DNA of 64,000 nt from Neoceratodus forsteri. Its lineage: Eukaryota; Chordata; Ceratodontiformes; Ceratodontidae. The notes beneath the pieces were generated by a model. That model was not told the origin of the DNA and searched no databases. It was given only the letters and a program-made list of their open reading frames with translations. Position numbers and translations under genes: made by a program. Below are positions 11,607 through 21,181 of this stretch, piece after piece. Numbering within the stretch: the first letter of the stretch is position 1; each line of letters starts with the position of its first letter. The stretch spans positions 1,561,304,501-1,561,368,500 of the forward strand of contig CM057449.1 in NCBI GenBank assembly GCA_016271365.2, in the 5' to 3' direction.

Positions 11607-11837
11607 AATCTGTGTCAACTCACCTGTAACCGTAATTCTAGGCGTGGTATATGGTGCACATTTACACATCTCACTCAACCACCCACGGCAGGTGGCACTC
11701 GTGTCCCTGCTTCCAGCATGCAAAGTCTGATGTCACAGGGCGGAGCCAAGGAGTATACCACCTGGATGGATGGGAGGAGATTAGCTTGAAGATGTTCCAG
11801 CTGAACTTAAAGGGAAAAAGGAAAAAAGGGCTCTGAT

Positions 11838-13080
11838 ATCTCACAGTATGGTTTTCAATCAGGTAGATCATGTCATACTAACTTGATTAATTTCTTTGAG
11901 CCTGTTAGTGAGGCATTAGATCAGGGATTACCAGTGAATGTCATATATTTGGATTTTGAGAAAGCTTTTGATTCTGTATCACACAAAATCTTAATTGAAT
12001 GTTTAATAAATATGGATCTTAATAAACATATAGTTGATTGGATTATGCAGTGGTTAACTGACAGAAGACAGTAAGTTACCCTGCTTGGGTATACATCTAC
12101 ATGGACTGAAATTACAAGTGGCGTACCTCAGGGCTCAGTCCTAGGTCCAATTTTATTTAACATCTTAATAGCTAGAATGAGCTCTAAGGATGGAATTTGG
12201 TTAACAAAGTATGCTGATGACTCTAAGTTGGGAGGAATTGTGAATGACATGACCTCTGTTTTAAAACTACAGGAAAATCTGAAATTTATTTCAGATTTGG
12301 CTGCTTCACATAAATTAAATTTCAATTATGCAAAACACAAAATTATGCACTTTGGGAAAAATAATATGTGTGTCAATTATTTTATTAATGATCAACTATT
12401 AAGTAAAATCAGCTACGAAAAAGATCTGGGAGTTATTTCCAATAATTTAAAATTCTCAGAACATTTAAATAATACGGTTAAAAAATGTACTTGTTTAACT
12501 AGTTGCATACTGAAAAATATAAAAAGTAGGGAGTCAGTTGTATTAATTCCATTATACACCAGCATTGTGAGATCTAATTTTGATTATTGTTCCTCATTTA
12601 GTGCTCCCAGTTTAATTTGTGACAGACGATCTAGGGAAAGAATTCAAAGAAGATTTACTAAGCACATCACTGGTATGTGCTCTCTATCCTATAATGAAAG
12701 ATTAAAACAGTTAAATCTTTACACATTGGAATATCGTTCCTTGATAGGAGACCTTTGTTTGCTCTTTAGATCCATGAAGGATGAATTCTTGTTTGAAGCC
12801 ATTTATCTAAATTGGCATCCGTCAGTTTGTAATACTAGATCACATAATTTGAAATTAAAGGCCTCTACAAATAGGACCTCAAAGAGAAATAACTTTTTTA
12901 CACAAAGGATAATTCCGATATGGAACTCTCTTCCACATGAAGTTGTGAATAGTGATGTCTAACTCAATTCAAATTAAAGCTAGACTTGTATATGGGCGAA
13001 TCAAAATATGCAGTCCACCTGGTTTAGGTGGCGTGATCATGTTGGGCATGTCCTTTGATCACATATTGTACCTGTGAACC
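11838..13080 (+). mobile_element. 5'-truncated CR1-like LINE, nearly open
   Basis: An AT-rich insertion within the isolated DIRS right end. It starts abruptly in the middle of the reverse transcriptase and ends with a short 3' untranslated region near 13040-13080, the usual outcome of 5'-truncated LINE insertion. Its base composition (strongly A+T) differs from the GC-rich DIRS sequence on both sides. No convincing target duplication was seen. Confidence 0.7.
11844..12962 (+). pseudogene. CR1-like reverse transcriptase, C-terminal half, one in-frame stop
   Basis: One reading frame stays open from about 11844 to 12962 except for a single TAA at 12072-12074. It begins inside the RT with a QYGFQSGRSCHTNLI segment, then VIYLDFEKAFDSVSHK, WLTDRRQ, the stop, TSGVPQGSVLGPILFN and the catalytic segment KYADDSKLGG. 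YEKDLGVISNNLKFSEH and the post-RT region follow, ending near WNSLPHEVV. This is the order of CR1/Rex-type LINE ORF2. One stop in about 370 codons suggests a fairly recent insertion compared with the heavily shifted DIRS copies around it. Confidence 0.8.
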
Positions 13081-13135
13081 TAAGAGTATGGATGTGCACC
13101 ATACACCACTCCTAGAACTACTATTACAGGTGAGT

Positions 13136-13730
13136 AACCCTTATATATGGGTAAGGTACATCTCTACCAGGGGATTGAATAGTACATTCTATAGCAGCCT
13201 TTTAGAACCCCGGGTGCATGAGCATTCCATCCGCTGCAGTAAGTCAGACTTGTGAACCATTCAAAAGAGGAAGCAACTCTTCGAAGCTTTTCTGATCCAC
13301 CTTAGACTTCGTAAATGTTTCTGATTTTTTATTTAATTTGGCAACTCAGCATGTTGAGTCAGCACCCTTTAATTCTAAGTGTGTCTCTTTTAATTGAATA
13401 ACCTGCATTCTTCATATCTCAGCCTCAAGGTAGCCTAGATGAGGGCCACTCTGCCACGGTGTGGGTTGTTTAATGTGTAAATAATGTTTACTAGTTAGTG
13501 ACTGCTATTATTGCATGGAGACATAGAATTTGTTGAAAGAAAAGGACTTCTTGATCCACCCAGCCTGCACAGATGGTCACTGCCTAATCTGTGTCAGCAG
13601 ACCCTAACTGGTCTCCAGCGACCCTGCCTACTCATTTACTAATATTCCCCTGTGTCTATCTCACATGTGCTTGAAGCCCCACTCGGGCCTTCGGATAAGA
13701 TTTTACTGAGTAAGTGATGTACTCAACATT
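13136..13730. other. Non-coding stretch, nothing recognised
   Basis: Mixed-composition sequence between the isolated DIRS right end and the hairpin MITE. I see no coding frame with recognisable motifs, no repeat partner elsewhere in the window and no RNA gene. Confidence 0.4.
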
Positions 13731-13873
13731 TTTAAAGTGAGGTGAGTGAAACCAAATTTCGTTCCGTACAGATTTTGAAATCCTTTGATTTAAGTGTACT
13801 TACAGTGTATTTGTTAATATATTTTTGTAATTATGTAAATATTTAAATTTGGTTTCACTCACCTCACTTTAAA
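13731..13873. repeat. Hairpin MITE with 29-bp perfect inverted repeats
   Basis: The segment at 13731-13759 (TTTAAAGTGAGGTGAGTG and on to AAATTT) is the exact reverse complement of 13845-13873. The 85-bp spacer is AT-rich. The 143-bp unit has no coding capacity and fits a miniature inverted-repeat element. Whether the TTTAAA at each end is part of the repeat or an overlapping target duplication cannot be settled without other copies. Confidence 0.75.
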
Positions 13874-13939
13874 ATTGCAAGTTATTCTGTACATTTCTCA
13901 CAGTAAAGCGAATTAATTATGATTTTTTTCATGTTTGGT

Positions 13940-14012
13940 CTCCAGTTCTGGAGGGATTCAAACTGTGAACCTCTTGCTAGCATACCCAATGTACAGGCTG
14001 AGATAATTCTGC
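13940..14012 (-). repeat. Possible tRNA-derived SINE head
   Basis: Read on the minus strand, the segment resembles a decayed tRNA promoter region: TCTCAGCCTGTACATTGGG is A-box-like, and about 30 bases on GTTTGAATCC is B-box-like (consensus GTTCGANTCC with one change). No intact cloverleaf is visible, so it is not annotated as a tRNA gene. A SINE or a chance match are both possible. Confidence 0.35.
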
Positions 14013-15207
14013 TCTTCGGGGGTGGCCAGATATCTTTCGCCTACGGGCACCTAACCAGGCGTACAAAATGAACCCTTAATAACTCTATTAAAGACCTCAG
14101 AATAAATTCTTACCTTTTCCCAATTTGATACAACCAGTAAGCTTTGTATAGTGTCAACTTTAACCATGTATGCTTCACTTGTCAAGAAAAAGAATTTCAA
14201 AGGCACACTAAGTAGTCTCTGAAGTAGAGGTTTACTTAAAAATAGATAAAAAAAAATGTAAAATGTAAATACAGAACCATATATCACAAAAACATGCAAT
14301 TGTTTAAAAGAACAAGGGTTAAAAAAGTGCAAAATTCCTAACACCAGACAATTAGACTTGTATATCTAATGTATGTCTTCTAATAGTGCTGATAGACAAA
14401 TGATGTTGTCAAGAGAGTCCAAACGTGTGTCTTTACAGGCCACTCACAGCATAATTAAAACACTGTCTTGAGCCTGCCTTCTCCATGATGTTGCCCAGCT
14501 CCTCCTCTGTTTATTAAAAATTATACAATCAGGATGTCATCACTCAGAAGGTAAATTAAATAAGGTTAATTTCTAAGTCCTTCTTTCATCCATGAGCAAC
14601 AACCTGCTTTTACAGACATCAGAGGAACATTTATGACTTCGCACCAGTGTGCCATAACCTGGTTTTCCTCCTCTAAACGTCATAAAAAGGATATTTTCTA
14701 TCCTGTCACCGGCAAGCTACTCTTAAGCTAGATAAACAGAAGATGCTTAATTTAGGCCTTTTCTAGCCTGTAATTATCTCCTGGCTGTTATCTTTTTGCT
14801 GAAACTGCATGTCTCATGAGAGACACTCCAAAACACATTTTTATATTACAAAAATCATACAGCTATCAGAACCAGCTGTCCAAGTGTGTCACACATACAG
14901 TACAGGGATGCAGCATAGTAACTTGTTGCCAGCATCCAATCTCCACTGTGGTTCCACTCCTGCATCTGCTCCTTCCCCAATTTGCAGTTTGCTCTTGAGA
15001 AGAAAAAAAAAAAAAACATTGATACTCATTGATTTATCACATATCGGGGTTATACTCTACATCAGTCTTCCTCCCACTTTCAGCCTTTTAGACATTTTGA
15101 AAATTAAACACATGATAGTCTCCCTCACGCTTACAGTATCAGCGACCCAGCCTCCCCTCTGGTGTCCGTCCTGCTTTGATTTCCGTTTTGCTTTCTGTAA
15201 AAAGAAA
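14013..15207. other. AT-rich non-coding stretch, nothing recognised
   Basis: About 1.2 kb of AT-rich sequence with short homopolymers (a 15-base A run near 15002). Open frames here lack recognisable motifs and are explained by composition. Confidence 0.4.
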
Positions 15208-16330
15208 CAGATCTTCTTCGAGTATCTTCGAGGACATCTCTTTCATCAGACCAGACCTATGGAACTTATAGCTGCCAGGTACTAAAACCACATGGAAACC
15301 TCTGCAAGCAGTCCACCATTAGTCACCCACGATGACGTCAGACGTTCTTTTCCTGCTGTCGACAATACTTGGACCACTCATGGAAATGCCACTGCTTTAT
15401 TTTTTCTGTATAGTAAGAAAGTCACTTTAACAAGTGATTTTTGATGGCTTTTATGTCGTCGTCGGAGCCATCAAAGCTTTTCTGGTATTGTGAATGCGGT
15501 GAGAAGATTTACACTGGTGATTCTCATGACATCTGCATCTGTTGCCTTGGCCCGGACCACAGCGTGCAAGCCTGCCCAATCTTCAGGGATTTCAACACTG
15601 CTACCTGGCAACACCAAAAAGGGGCCCTACAGTGACACCTAGTAAAACAGCAGGTAGTCCACATGGAGAAAAGAACTCCAGCAAAAGAGCACCACTGCAT
15701 CACCGGCCCACTCCTCTGGGTCCAGGTCTTCAAAATCCCAGGTGAAGTAGTCCCAGAACAAGAAGTACAAACACCGAGAAAAGGAGAAGTAGAAAACTTT
15801 CCCATTGTGCTCTAGTTGCCCCTCCATACAGTAGGCATGACCTCCACTATGCTGTAGACCACTCCCGCAGCGATGCCGCTTCGCCTGCTCCCACTGTCAA
15901 CATAACTCCCAGGTAAGGGCAAGGCAGTGGCGCTACCAGGCCTAGTATGGCTGGTACTTAGCCATCGACATCAGTGGTCTTGTCTCCTCCATTGACCTCT
16001 ACTGGTGGACATGTTGCCCACATGGGCACCGACATTCAGGCAGTGCTATCGTCCTTTACGGGCATGCTTAGACACCTACTGCCTCCTCCTCCTCCTCCTG
16101 TGCTAGAAGGGCCCATAGACGGGACTTGCTACTCGACCCCCCCCCCACGATGACGCACACTAGGGCCATGCCTCAGCCTGCCTTCTTGAGTGCTGCAGAC
16201 CTCGCCAGCACACTCCCTAGTATCCGTCGACCAGGCCGACAATGACTTTGAATACAATCCTGATTTAATAATGCAGGATGAAGAGGAGGACCCTGAGGAG
16301 TATGTGGAAAGTCCCTATGTGAGAGGCAGT
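15208..16330 (+). mobile_element. DIRS 5' fragment: left ITR and Gag start
   Basis: The start of a DIRS element, cut off where DIRS-II begins. The ITR-like segment (about 15208-15380) contains ACCTATGGAACTTATAGCTG and a GCCAGGTACTA segment shared, with changes, with 58625-58680 and 35590-35615. Gag begins near 15443. Its acidic region at about 16235-16330 (NDFEYNPDLIMQDEEEDPEE) matches a similar block in DIRS-III Gag near 27385. The reading is interrupted exactly where the DIRS-II left end starts. Confidence 0.7.
15441..15635 (+). pseudogene. DIRS Gag N-terminus with Cys/His-rich motif
   Basis: Sixty-four codons containing the arrangement CECG-x9-HDICICCLGPDH-x5-C, a Cys/His-rich block that opens Gag in several DIRS copies here (also near 16665, 40140, 58965 and 61650). 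The spacing resembles a zinc-binding fold, but metal binding is an inference from cysteine and histidine placement. The frame stops at 15635; later Gag segments are in other frames. Confidence 0.65.
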
Positions 16331-16530
16331 AGATCTTCTTCGGGGGTATCTCAGTCATCAGTTAACACTGTAGGAACCTTCGCCATCGGTGAAGGGGAAT
16401 CCACACAGAAGATTTTCAGCTGTACATCTGGAGCCACTCACGCCATCGATGTCAGCCAACATCACCAACCCTATATAGGTGTGAATGACCCCACTTTCTC
16501 CTCAGTTCTTTCCCACCATCGACTTGCTTG
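16331..16530 (+). repeat. DIRS-II left inverted terminal repeat
   Basis: It begins with AGATCTTCTTCGGGGGTATC and continues through a CTATATAGG segment. It is the inverted counterpart of about 20985-21150. Its first 30 bases are also found reverse-complemented at about 20745-20785 in the internal complementary region. Such ITRs are thought to carry the element promoter. Confidence 0.85.
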
Positions 16531-16632
16531 CATGAGTCTCCACGGAAGCTTTGTCGCAGTGCTCGTGCCTTTTTTCAGCCTACGGCTTTTTTTCTCAATA
16601 CCTTGCCTGAATCTCTTTTTTAAGAATTGTTT

Positions 16633-17729
16633 ATGTCAAGAGTTAATCCCTCCTCTTCTCTTTTCTGTTGCTGCTTCTGCGGAAAGAAGACTGCCTGTGC
16701 AGATGAATACTCTGTTTGTGTCTGCTGTTTTGGACCTGACCACGACGTCTCCGACTGTGATGCTACATTCTTTAATGTGATGGAGCAATTGTCTTCCACC
16801 ATGGGCTTCCAGACTGAGGAAGAGGATGCCACCAGGAAACACCTTATAGATTTCCTGGAGATACCTGAATCTCCCCCTAAGATCATTCCTCCAGTGCTTC
16901 CAGTGTTGAAGAACGCAACCACTGCAGCCTAACACAGGCCAGACATGGTGCCAGCCATGTCACACAGGGTGGTTAAACTTTATAATGCCCCTCAGGATCT
17001 CCCTTATTTTGCTGCCCAGGCAGAAACTGATTCACTTGGCATCAAGGCAGCTCATGACAGATCTAAAGTGCCCAAACACCTTCGTTCCCTCCCCCAAGAT
17101 GAGGAATCTCGCAGGATTGACCTCTGGGGAAAAATGTTTATGCTTCCTCCACCTTGGGTCCAAGGATTGCAAACTATCTGTCGCACATGGTTAAATACCA
17201 AAATTCCAACTGCAAGAAGGGCAGAGTTGTGGCTCGGGCCCTCCCTGATGGATCTCAGAAGCAGGAATTTCTTCAGTGTTTACAGGCTGCTGCTGATGTT
17301 AGCAAACACCTCCTCAGAGCACTGTATAATATGGCCCATACAGTTGCTAGAGCAGCTGTCACTGGCATATGCCTTCCTACGCACTCCTGGCTTAGAGTTT
17401 CTGGCTTTGCAGCCAATGTGCAGAACAGGGTGCTTAATGCCTCTTTCAGTGGTACCAAGCTGTTGGGTCCTGATGTTCAGGACCCCATAAATGATCTACA
17501 GGCCTCGGGCATCCCCATTAAATCAGTCCATTCCCTCCACAACACTCAGCCACGAGGCAGAGGGCGCCCTACTTTTCGTAGACAGACCAGTAGGCTCGGA
17601 TCAGCTTCCCATTCCAAAGGAACGCATAGAGCCCAGGCTCTGTTGCCTGTCCCCTCCAATGCTGGAGCGGCGGCCAACCAGCCCACAACTGACAGACCAG
17701 CCTCTGCGGCTGGCTCCACCTCAGCTTGA
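16633..17729 (+). pseudogene. DIRS-II Gag, frameshifted
   Basis: Gag of DIRS-II. The N-terminal Cys/His block is at 16660-16770 (CCCFCGKKTACADEYSVCVC, then CFGPDHD). An acidic segment and a proline segment follow. The core is at 17070-17160 (LPQDEESRRIDLWGKMF) in one frame and 17154-17729 in another (ALYNMAHTVARAAVTGICLP, SWLRVSGFAANVQ). The C-terminal tail has an Arg/Gly segment (QPRGRGRPTFRRQ) typical of nucleic-acid-binding Gag tails. At least one frameshift near 17154 breaks the protein. Confidence 0.8.
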
Positions 17730-17769
17730 CTCCTTGCCAGACCCCCCTCCTCTGGTTCAGACCCAGGAG

Positions 17770-18624
17770 GCGGTGGTTGGAGGTCAGTTCTCCCTTCATC
17801 TGAATCAGTGGAGAACCATAACTTCAGATCCATGGATTTTGCAGATCATATAAAAGAGTCACACCTTGGAGCTTATACAGCAGTCTCCAGACACCCCTCC
17901 TTCACCCTTCTACTACCCCCCGGCTCATTTGTCTGTTCTCCTGGAGGAAATACAGTCTCTTCTACGTAAGCAGGCCATTGAGCCAGTGCCCAGGCACCAG
18001 AGAAACCAGGGGTTTTATTCCAGATTTTTCCTGGTTCCCAAAAATGCCAGAGATCTGAGGCCCATCTTAGATCTAAAGGACCTCAGTCTGTTTGTCCAGT
18101 ACGAAAAGTTCTGGATGGTAGCTTTTGCCAGGCCTAATGCCACTCCTCAAGTCCAGGGACTGGCTCTGTTTACTAGACATGCAGGATGCTTACTTGCACA
18201 TGTCGGTCTTTCCTCCCCACAGGAGGTTTCTTCATTTTGCCTTTCAGGGCTAGCATTATTAGTTCAAAGTGCTGCCCTTTGGCTTATCCTCTGTGCCACG
18301 AGTCTTTACGAAGTGGTTTGCAGTGGTCACAGCAGCTCTCTTAACTTAAGAGAGGGACAGTATGTCTTCCTGTATCTGGACGATTAGCTTCTCAAGGCCC
18401 CGTCCAGGGAACAACTTTTGTTGACTCTAAAGCGTACTCTCCAGCTCTTCCACTCCCTGGGCAATACTGTCATTCTGCCCAAGACAGTTCTAGTACCATC
18501 CCAAAAGCTGCAGTATATAGGGGTGGTTCTGGACTCTGTGCAGGGGAAGGCCTTCCTACTCCAAAACAGGGTGGATTGCCTTATAGCCCAGGAAGTTGCT
18601 CAGAATCTCTACATTCCTGCCTAG
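17770..18624 (+). pseudogene. DIRS-II reverse transcriptase, frameshifted
   Basis: The RT begins near HLNQWRTITSDPWIL. It contains QGFYSRFFLVPKNARDLRPI, an ILDLKDLSLF segment, LDMQDAYLHM (in a shifted frame near 18178), VLPFGLSSVPRVFTKW (near 18270-18315, shifted), and the catalytic VFLYLDD box (about 18367-18387), followed directly by a stop. The block after the stop (LGNTVILPKTVLVPSQKLQY, then IGVVLDSVQGKAFL) continues the domain. At least two frameshifts and two stops are present. Confidence 0.85.
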
Positions 18625-19640
18625 GTGTACCTCAGATTGTTGGACCTAATGGCAGCAGCCATTCCCACCATTTTACTAGCCAGGCTTCATGTGTGTACCC
18701 TTAATTGGACCCTCAGGATACAACGGGACCAGCACACAGATGAGTTTGATCAACCAGTCCTGGTCTCCTCTCCAGTACACAGGGTACTGCAGGGGTGGAT
18801 GAACACCTTGAATCTACTTCAAAGTGTTCCCTTCCATATTTCTTCCCCGCATCACATCTTAACCACAGATACTTCGGGTCTGGGCTGGGGAGCACACCTG
18901 GGCCCCTTCCAAACCCACGGCTCCTGGTCCCAATGGGAAGCCATTCAGCATATCATTGTCCTGGAAATGAGAGCGATGCTCTGTGCTATGCAAGCCTTTC
19001 AAGAGCACTTCACTCCAGCCAACTGCTGGTGCAGTCAGGACAATTTGAGTGTAGTTTACTACATCAACAAGCAGGGCGGGACTCACTCATACCCCCTTTG
19101 CAGAGAGGCCATGAGAGTGTGGTACTGGGTACTGGAGCACAGTCTGTCACTCTCTGCAGTCCACATGCCAGGCATCCTAAACACCCTGGTGGATGGTCTC
19201 AGTAAGACTCAGTCTAGCATGCACAAATAGGAGCGCCTCTCATTCGTCACAGAAGATCTGTTCGACAGATGGGGTCATCCAGAGTTGAAACTTTTTGCAT
19301 CCCCACTCTACAAAAAACAGCCTAATTTCTGCTCGCTAGATCCAGGGCCTGGAGTTTTCTGGCGAGACATGTTGTCCCTCTCTTGGAGCGGGAGATTTCT
19401 GTATGCATTCCCTCCGTTTCCTCTGATCCAGAGGGTGCTGATCTAGCTGCAGCTGGAAAGGGCCAGCATGATTCTGGTAGCTCCATTCTGGCCTCACCAG
19501 ATATGGTTCCCTCTGATTCAGCAGCTGGCAGAGGAGCCTCCGTTCCTTCTTCCTCTGTGCAGGAATCTGCTGACCCAAGATCAGGAGACCCTGGTCCATC
19601 CCATCCTCAGGTCCCTTCATCTGCATGTCTGGGTCCTGAG
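18625..19640 (+). pseudogene. DIRS-II RNase H and methyltransferase-like region
   Basis: The RNase H domain is open from 18625 to 19230. It contains the first aspartate segment LTTDTSGLGWGAHLG, the Glu segment ILEMRAMLCAMQA, the next segment SQDNLSVVYYINKQGGTHSY, and a final block with AVHMPGILNTLVDGLS. After a stop the same frame gives the methyltransferase-like region (WGHPELKLFASPLYKK, FCSLDPGPGVFWRDMLSLSW, YAFPPFPLIQRVL, MILVAPFWPHQIWFPL) ending near 19640. From 19383 on this frame overlaps the YR frame, the arrangement described for DIRS elements. Confidence 0.8.
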
Positions 19641-20678
19641 AACATAGCCATTGCTAGGTTCGGGCTCTCTAACAGGGTAGCGAACATCCTGGTGGCCACC
19701 AGGAAACCTTCCACTCACACCACATGTGCCAAGAAGTGGAATCGGTTTGCCATCTGGGCTGCCAGACATGCCCTGGACCCTTTCACCTGTTTGGTGAATG
19801 ATATCCTATACTACTTGAGCTCTTTGCCCGACTTGGGCCTCCAGTATTCTTCACTCATGGTCCATCTTTCGGATATTTCTGCCTTTCATGATCCCGTGGG
19901 TGACAACGTGATTTCTCAGCTGGATGTTCCCCCTACTTTTCTTGGGGGCATCCTGCACCTGAAGCCTCCAATCTGTTCCCCTGTCCTGGTTTGGGACTTG
20001 AATTTTGTTTTGGAGAAGTTGACCCTGTCTTATTTTGAGCCAGTTGTGACTTGTGATTTGCGCTTTCTGTCTTCTAAAACGTTATTTTTAGTTGCAGTTA
20101 CTTCTGCTCGAAAAATTTCAGAGCTTCAGGCCCTCTGGAGTGAGGAGTCTTATTCGATTTTTCACAAAGACAGGGTATCTTTGCACGCAGATCCCAAGTT
20201 TCTCCCCAAGGTGGTTTCTGAGTTCACACTTTATCAGTCTATCCACCCTCCTGTTTATTTTCCTGAGTGTGCCAACCCAGGGAAAGCACTGCTCCATACG
20301 TTAGATGTGCGCAGAACTTTGAAGTATTACCTGCTTCGGACTAAAGAGTCCAGGAAGTCAAAGCAGTTGTTTGTTTCCTTTGCCCCAGGTGGAGAGGCCA
20401 TTTCAGTTTCTAAACAATTTTTATCCAAATGGTTGGCAGATTGCATTGTGTTCTGCTACAACAAGTACGGCAAAGAATTGCCTGGTGCTGTCAAAGCTTA
20501 CTTCACCAGAGGCATGTCTACCTCAGTGGCTTGCTTAAAATGGGTCTCAGCCGCTGACATTAGTGCAGCTGCCACCTGGAGTACAGTCCACACTTTCACC
20601 AAGCATTACAGTCTGGACATTTCCTCAAGAGCCCGTGCAGGATTTGGCAGGGCTGTATTGCAGGGACTCCTGTCTTAA
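19383..20678 (+). CDS. DIRS-II tyrosine recombinase, open frame of 431 codons
   Basis: The longest unbroken frame in the window. Tyrosine recombinases of DIRS elements integrate the circular cDNA without target duplication. The first 75 or so residues overlap the methyltransferase-like region in another frame; clear YR similarity starts near GPENIAIARFGLSNRVANIL. The N-terminal core-binding domain (KKWNRFAIWAARHALDPF) is followed by the catalytic domain: TSARKISELQAL with the box I Arg, FHKDRVSLHADPKFLPKVVS, and a box II segment AYFTRGMSTS where other copies have GHSTRG. The C-terminus has WSTVHTFTKHYSLDI with the Tyr nucleophile. The box II His is Tyr here, so the enzyme is probably impaired despite the open frame. 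Confidence 0.85.
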   Translation: MEREISVCIPSVSSDPEGADLAAAGKGQHDSGSSILASPDMVPSDSAAGRGASVPSSSVQESADPRSGDPGPSHPQVPSSACLGPENIAIARFGLSNRVANILVATRKPSTHTTCAKKWNRFAIWAARHALDPFTCLVNDILYYLSSLPDLGLQYSSLMVHLSDISAFHDPVGDNVISQLDVPPTFLGGILHLKPPICSPVLVWDLNFVLEKLTLSYFEPVVTCDLRFLSSKTLFLVAVTSARKISELQALWSEESYSIFHKDRVSLHADPKFLPKVVSEFTLYQSIHPPVYFPECANPGKALLHTLDVRRTLKYYLLRTKESRKSKQLFVSFAPGGEAISVSKQFLSKWLADCIVFCYNKYGKELPGAVKAYFTRGMSTSVACLKWVSAADISAAATWSTVHTFTKHYSLDISSRARAGFGRAVLQGLLS

Positions 20679-20734
20679 GTTTAAGGAGTACCCTCCTCCC
20701 AGACTGTCTGTTTCCTCTTGTCGCTGTTTGGTAC

Positions 20735-20860
20735 TCATTCCTGCAGTGTTACCTGATGACTGAGATACCCCCGAAGAAGATAGAACAGTTACGTAAGAAC
20801 TTACCGTAACAGTAGATCTTCGAGAGGATCTAAGTCATCAAGTATATTTTACCTCCCGCC
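20735..20860 (+). repeat. DIRS-II internal complementary region
   Basis: Two adjoining segments complementary to the element's ends. About 20742-20785 (TGATGACTGAGATACCCCCG and on) is the reverse complement of the left terminus at 16332-16360. About 20786-20856 (GAACAGTTACGTAAG, then GTAACAGTAGATCTTCGAG) is the reverse complement of the right terminus at 21120-21181. In DIRS elements this region is thought to template completion of the circular intermediate. Confidence 0.85.
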
Positions 20861-20984
20861 ATCCCCCTTCTTGGGGATCCTGTCTAGGGACTGGCTATCT
20901 GGTGTATCCCGCTTTTTATTAGGTTTGGGTACCTCCTCCTCAGTCCCCCAGGGCGAGGGCCATGCTGCCTTAGTCTCGGGGGAG

Positions 20985-21181
20985 GGGAATGAGGAGGGAG
21001 CGGGGCCACTCTTGCCTATATAGGGTTGCTGATGTGGATAGCATGGGCGGCCCCAGCTGTACTGCTGAAAATCTTCTGTGTGGATTCCCCTTCACTGACA
21101 GCGAAGGTCCTACGGTGTTACCTGATGACTGAGATCCCCTCAAAGATCTACTGTTATGGTACATTCTTACGTAACTGTTCT
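20985..21181 (+). repeat. DIRS-II right inverted terminal repeat
   Basis: The inverted counterpart of the left ITR (core ATCTTCTGTGTGGATTCCCC). It ends in CTACTGTTATGGTACATTC and TTACGTAACTGTTC. The end is set by its complement in the ICR at 20786-20856. The terminal donor-like motif seen in other families (ACGGTAAGT) is degenerate here (ATGGTACAT). Confidence 0.8.

Larger units (their letters stand above)
11618..13135 (+). mobile_element. Isolated DIRS right end, interrupted by a CR1-like LINE
   Basis: Twelve bases after the DIRS-I right end, a second copy of the same kind of hairpin begins (ACTCACCTGTAAC at 11618) and closes with ATTACAGGTGAGT at 13135. Between the arms are a right-ITR-like segment (about 11670-11835, closely similar to 11400-11545) and an inserted CR1-like LINE (about 11838-13080). 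No Gag, RT or YR sequence precedes it. It is therefore either a truncated DIRS, a deletion product, or a small non-autonomous unit made of a DIRS right end. Confidence 0.6.
16331..21181 (+). mobile_element. DIRS-II: most complete DIRS copy, about 4.85 kb
   Basis: A complete DIRS architecture on the plus strand: left ITR (16331-16530), Gag (16633-17729), RT (about 17770-18624), RNase H (18625-19230), methyltransferase-like segment (19231-19640), YR (19383-20678), ICR (20735-20860) and right ITR (about 20985-21181). The left and right ITRs are inverted copies over about 150 bp (shared core GGGGAATCCACACAGAAGAT). The first half of the ICR is the reverse complement of the left end and the second half of the right end, which defines both termini. 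It interrupts another DIRS Gag at 16330. Only the YR frame is intact. Confidence 0.9.

Noticed and set aside
13940..14012. Functional tRNA gene on the minus strand
   Set aside because: A- and B-box-like words are present, but no cloverleaf or acceptor stem can be formed; kept only as a possible SINE.
14809..15285. Plus-strand open frame of 158 codons
   Set aside because: No motif; it crosses a 15-base A run and runs into a DIRS left ITR.
16080..16105. CCT/CTC triplet runs here and at 30420 and 36245 (CCA) as regulatory repeats
   Set aside because: Short microsatellites inside DIRS Gag or methyltransferase-like sequence, encoding proline or histidine/proline runs; nothing further supported.
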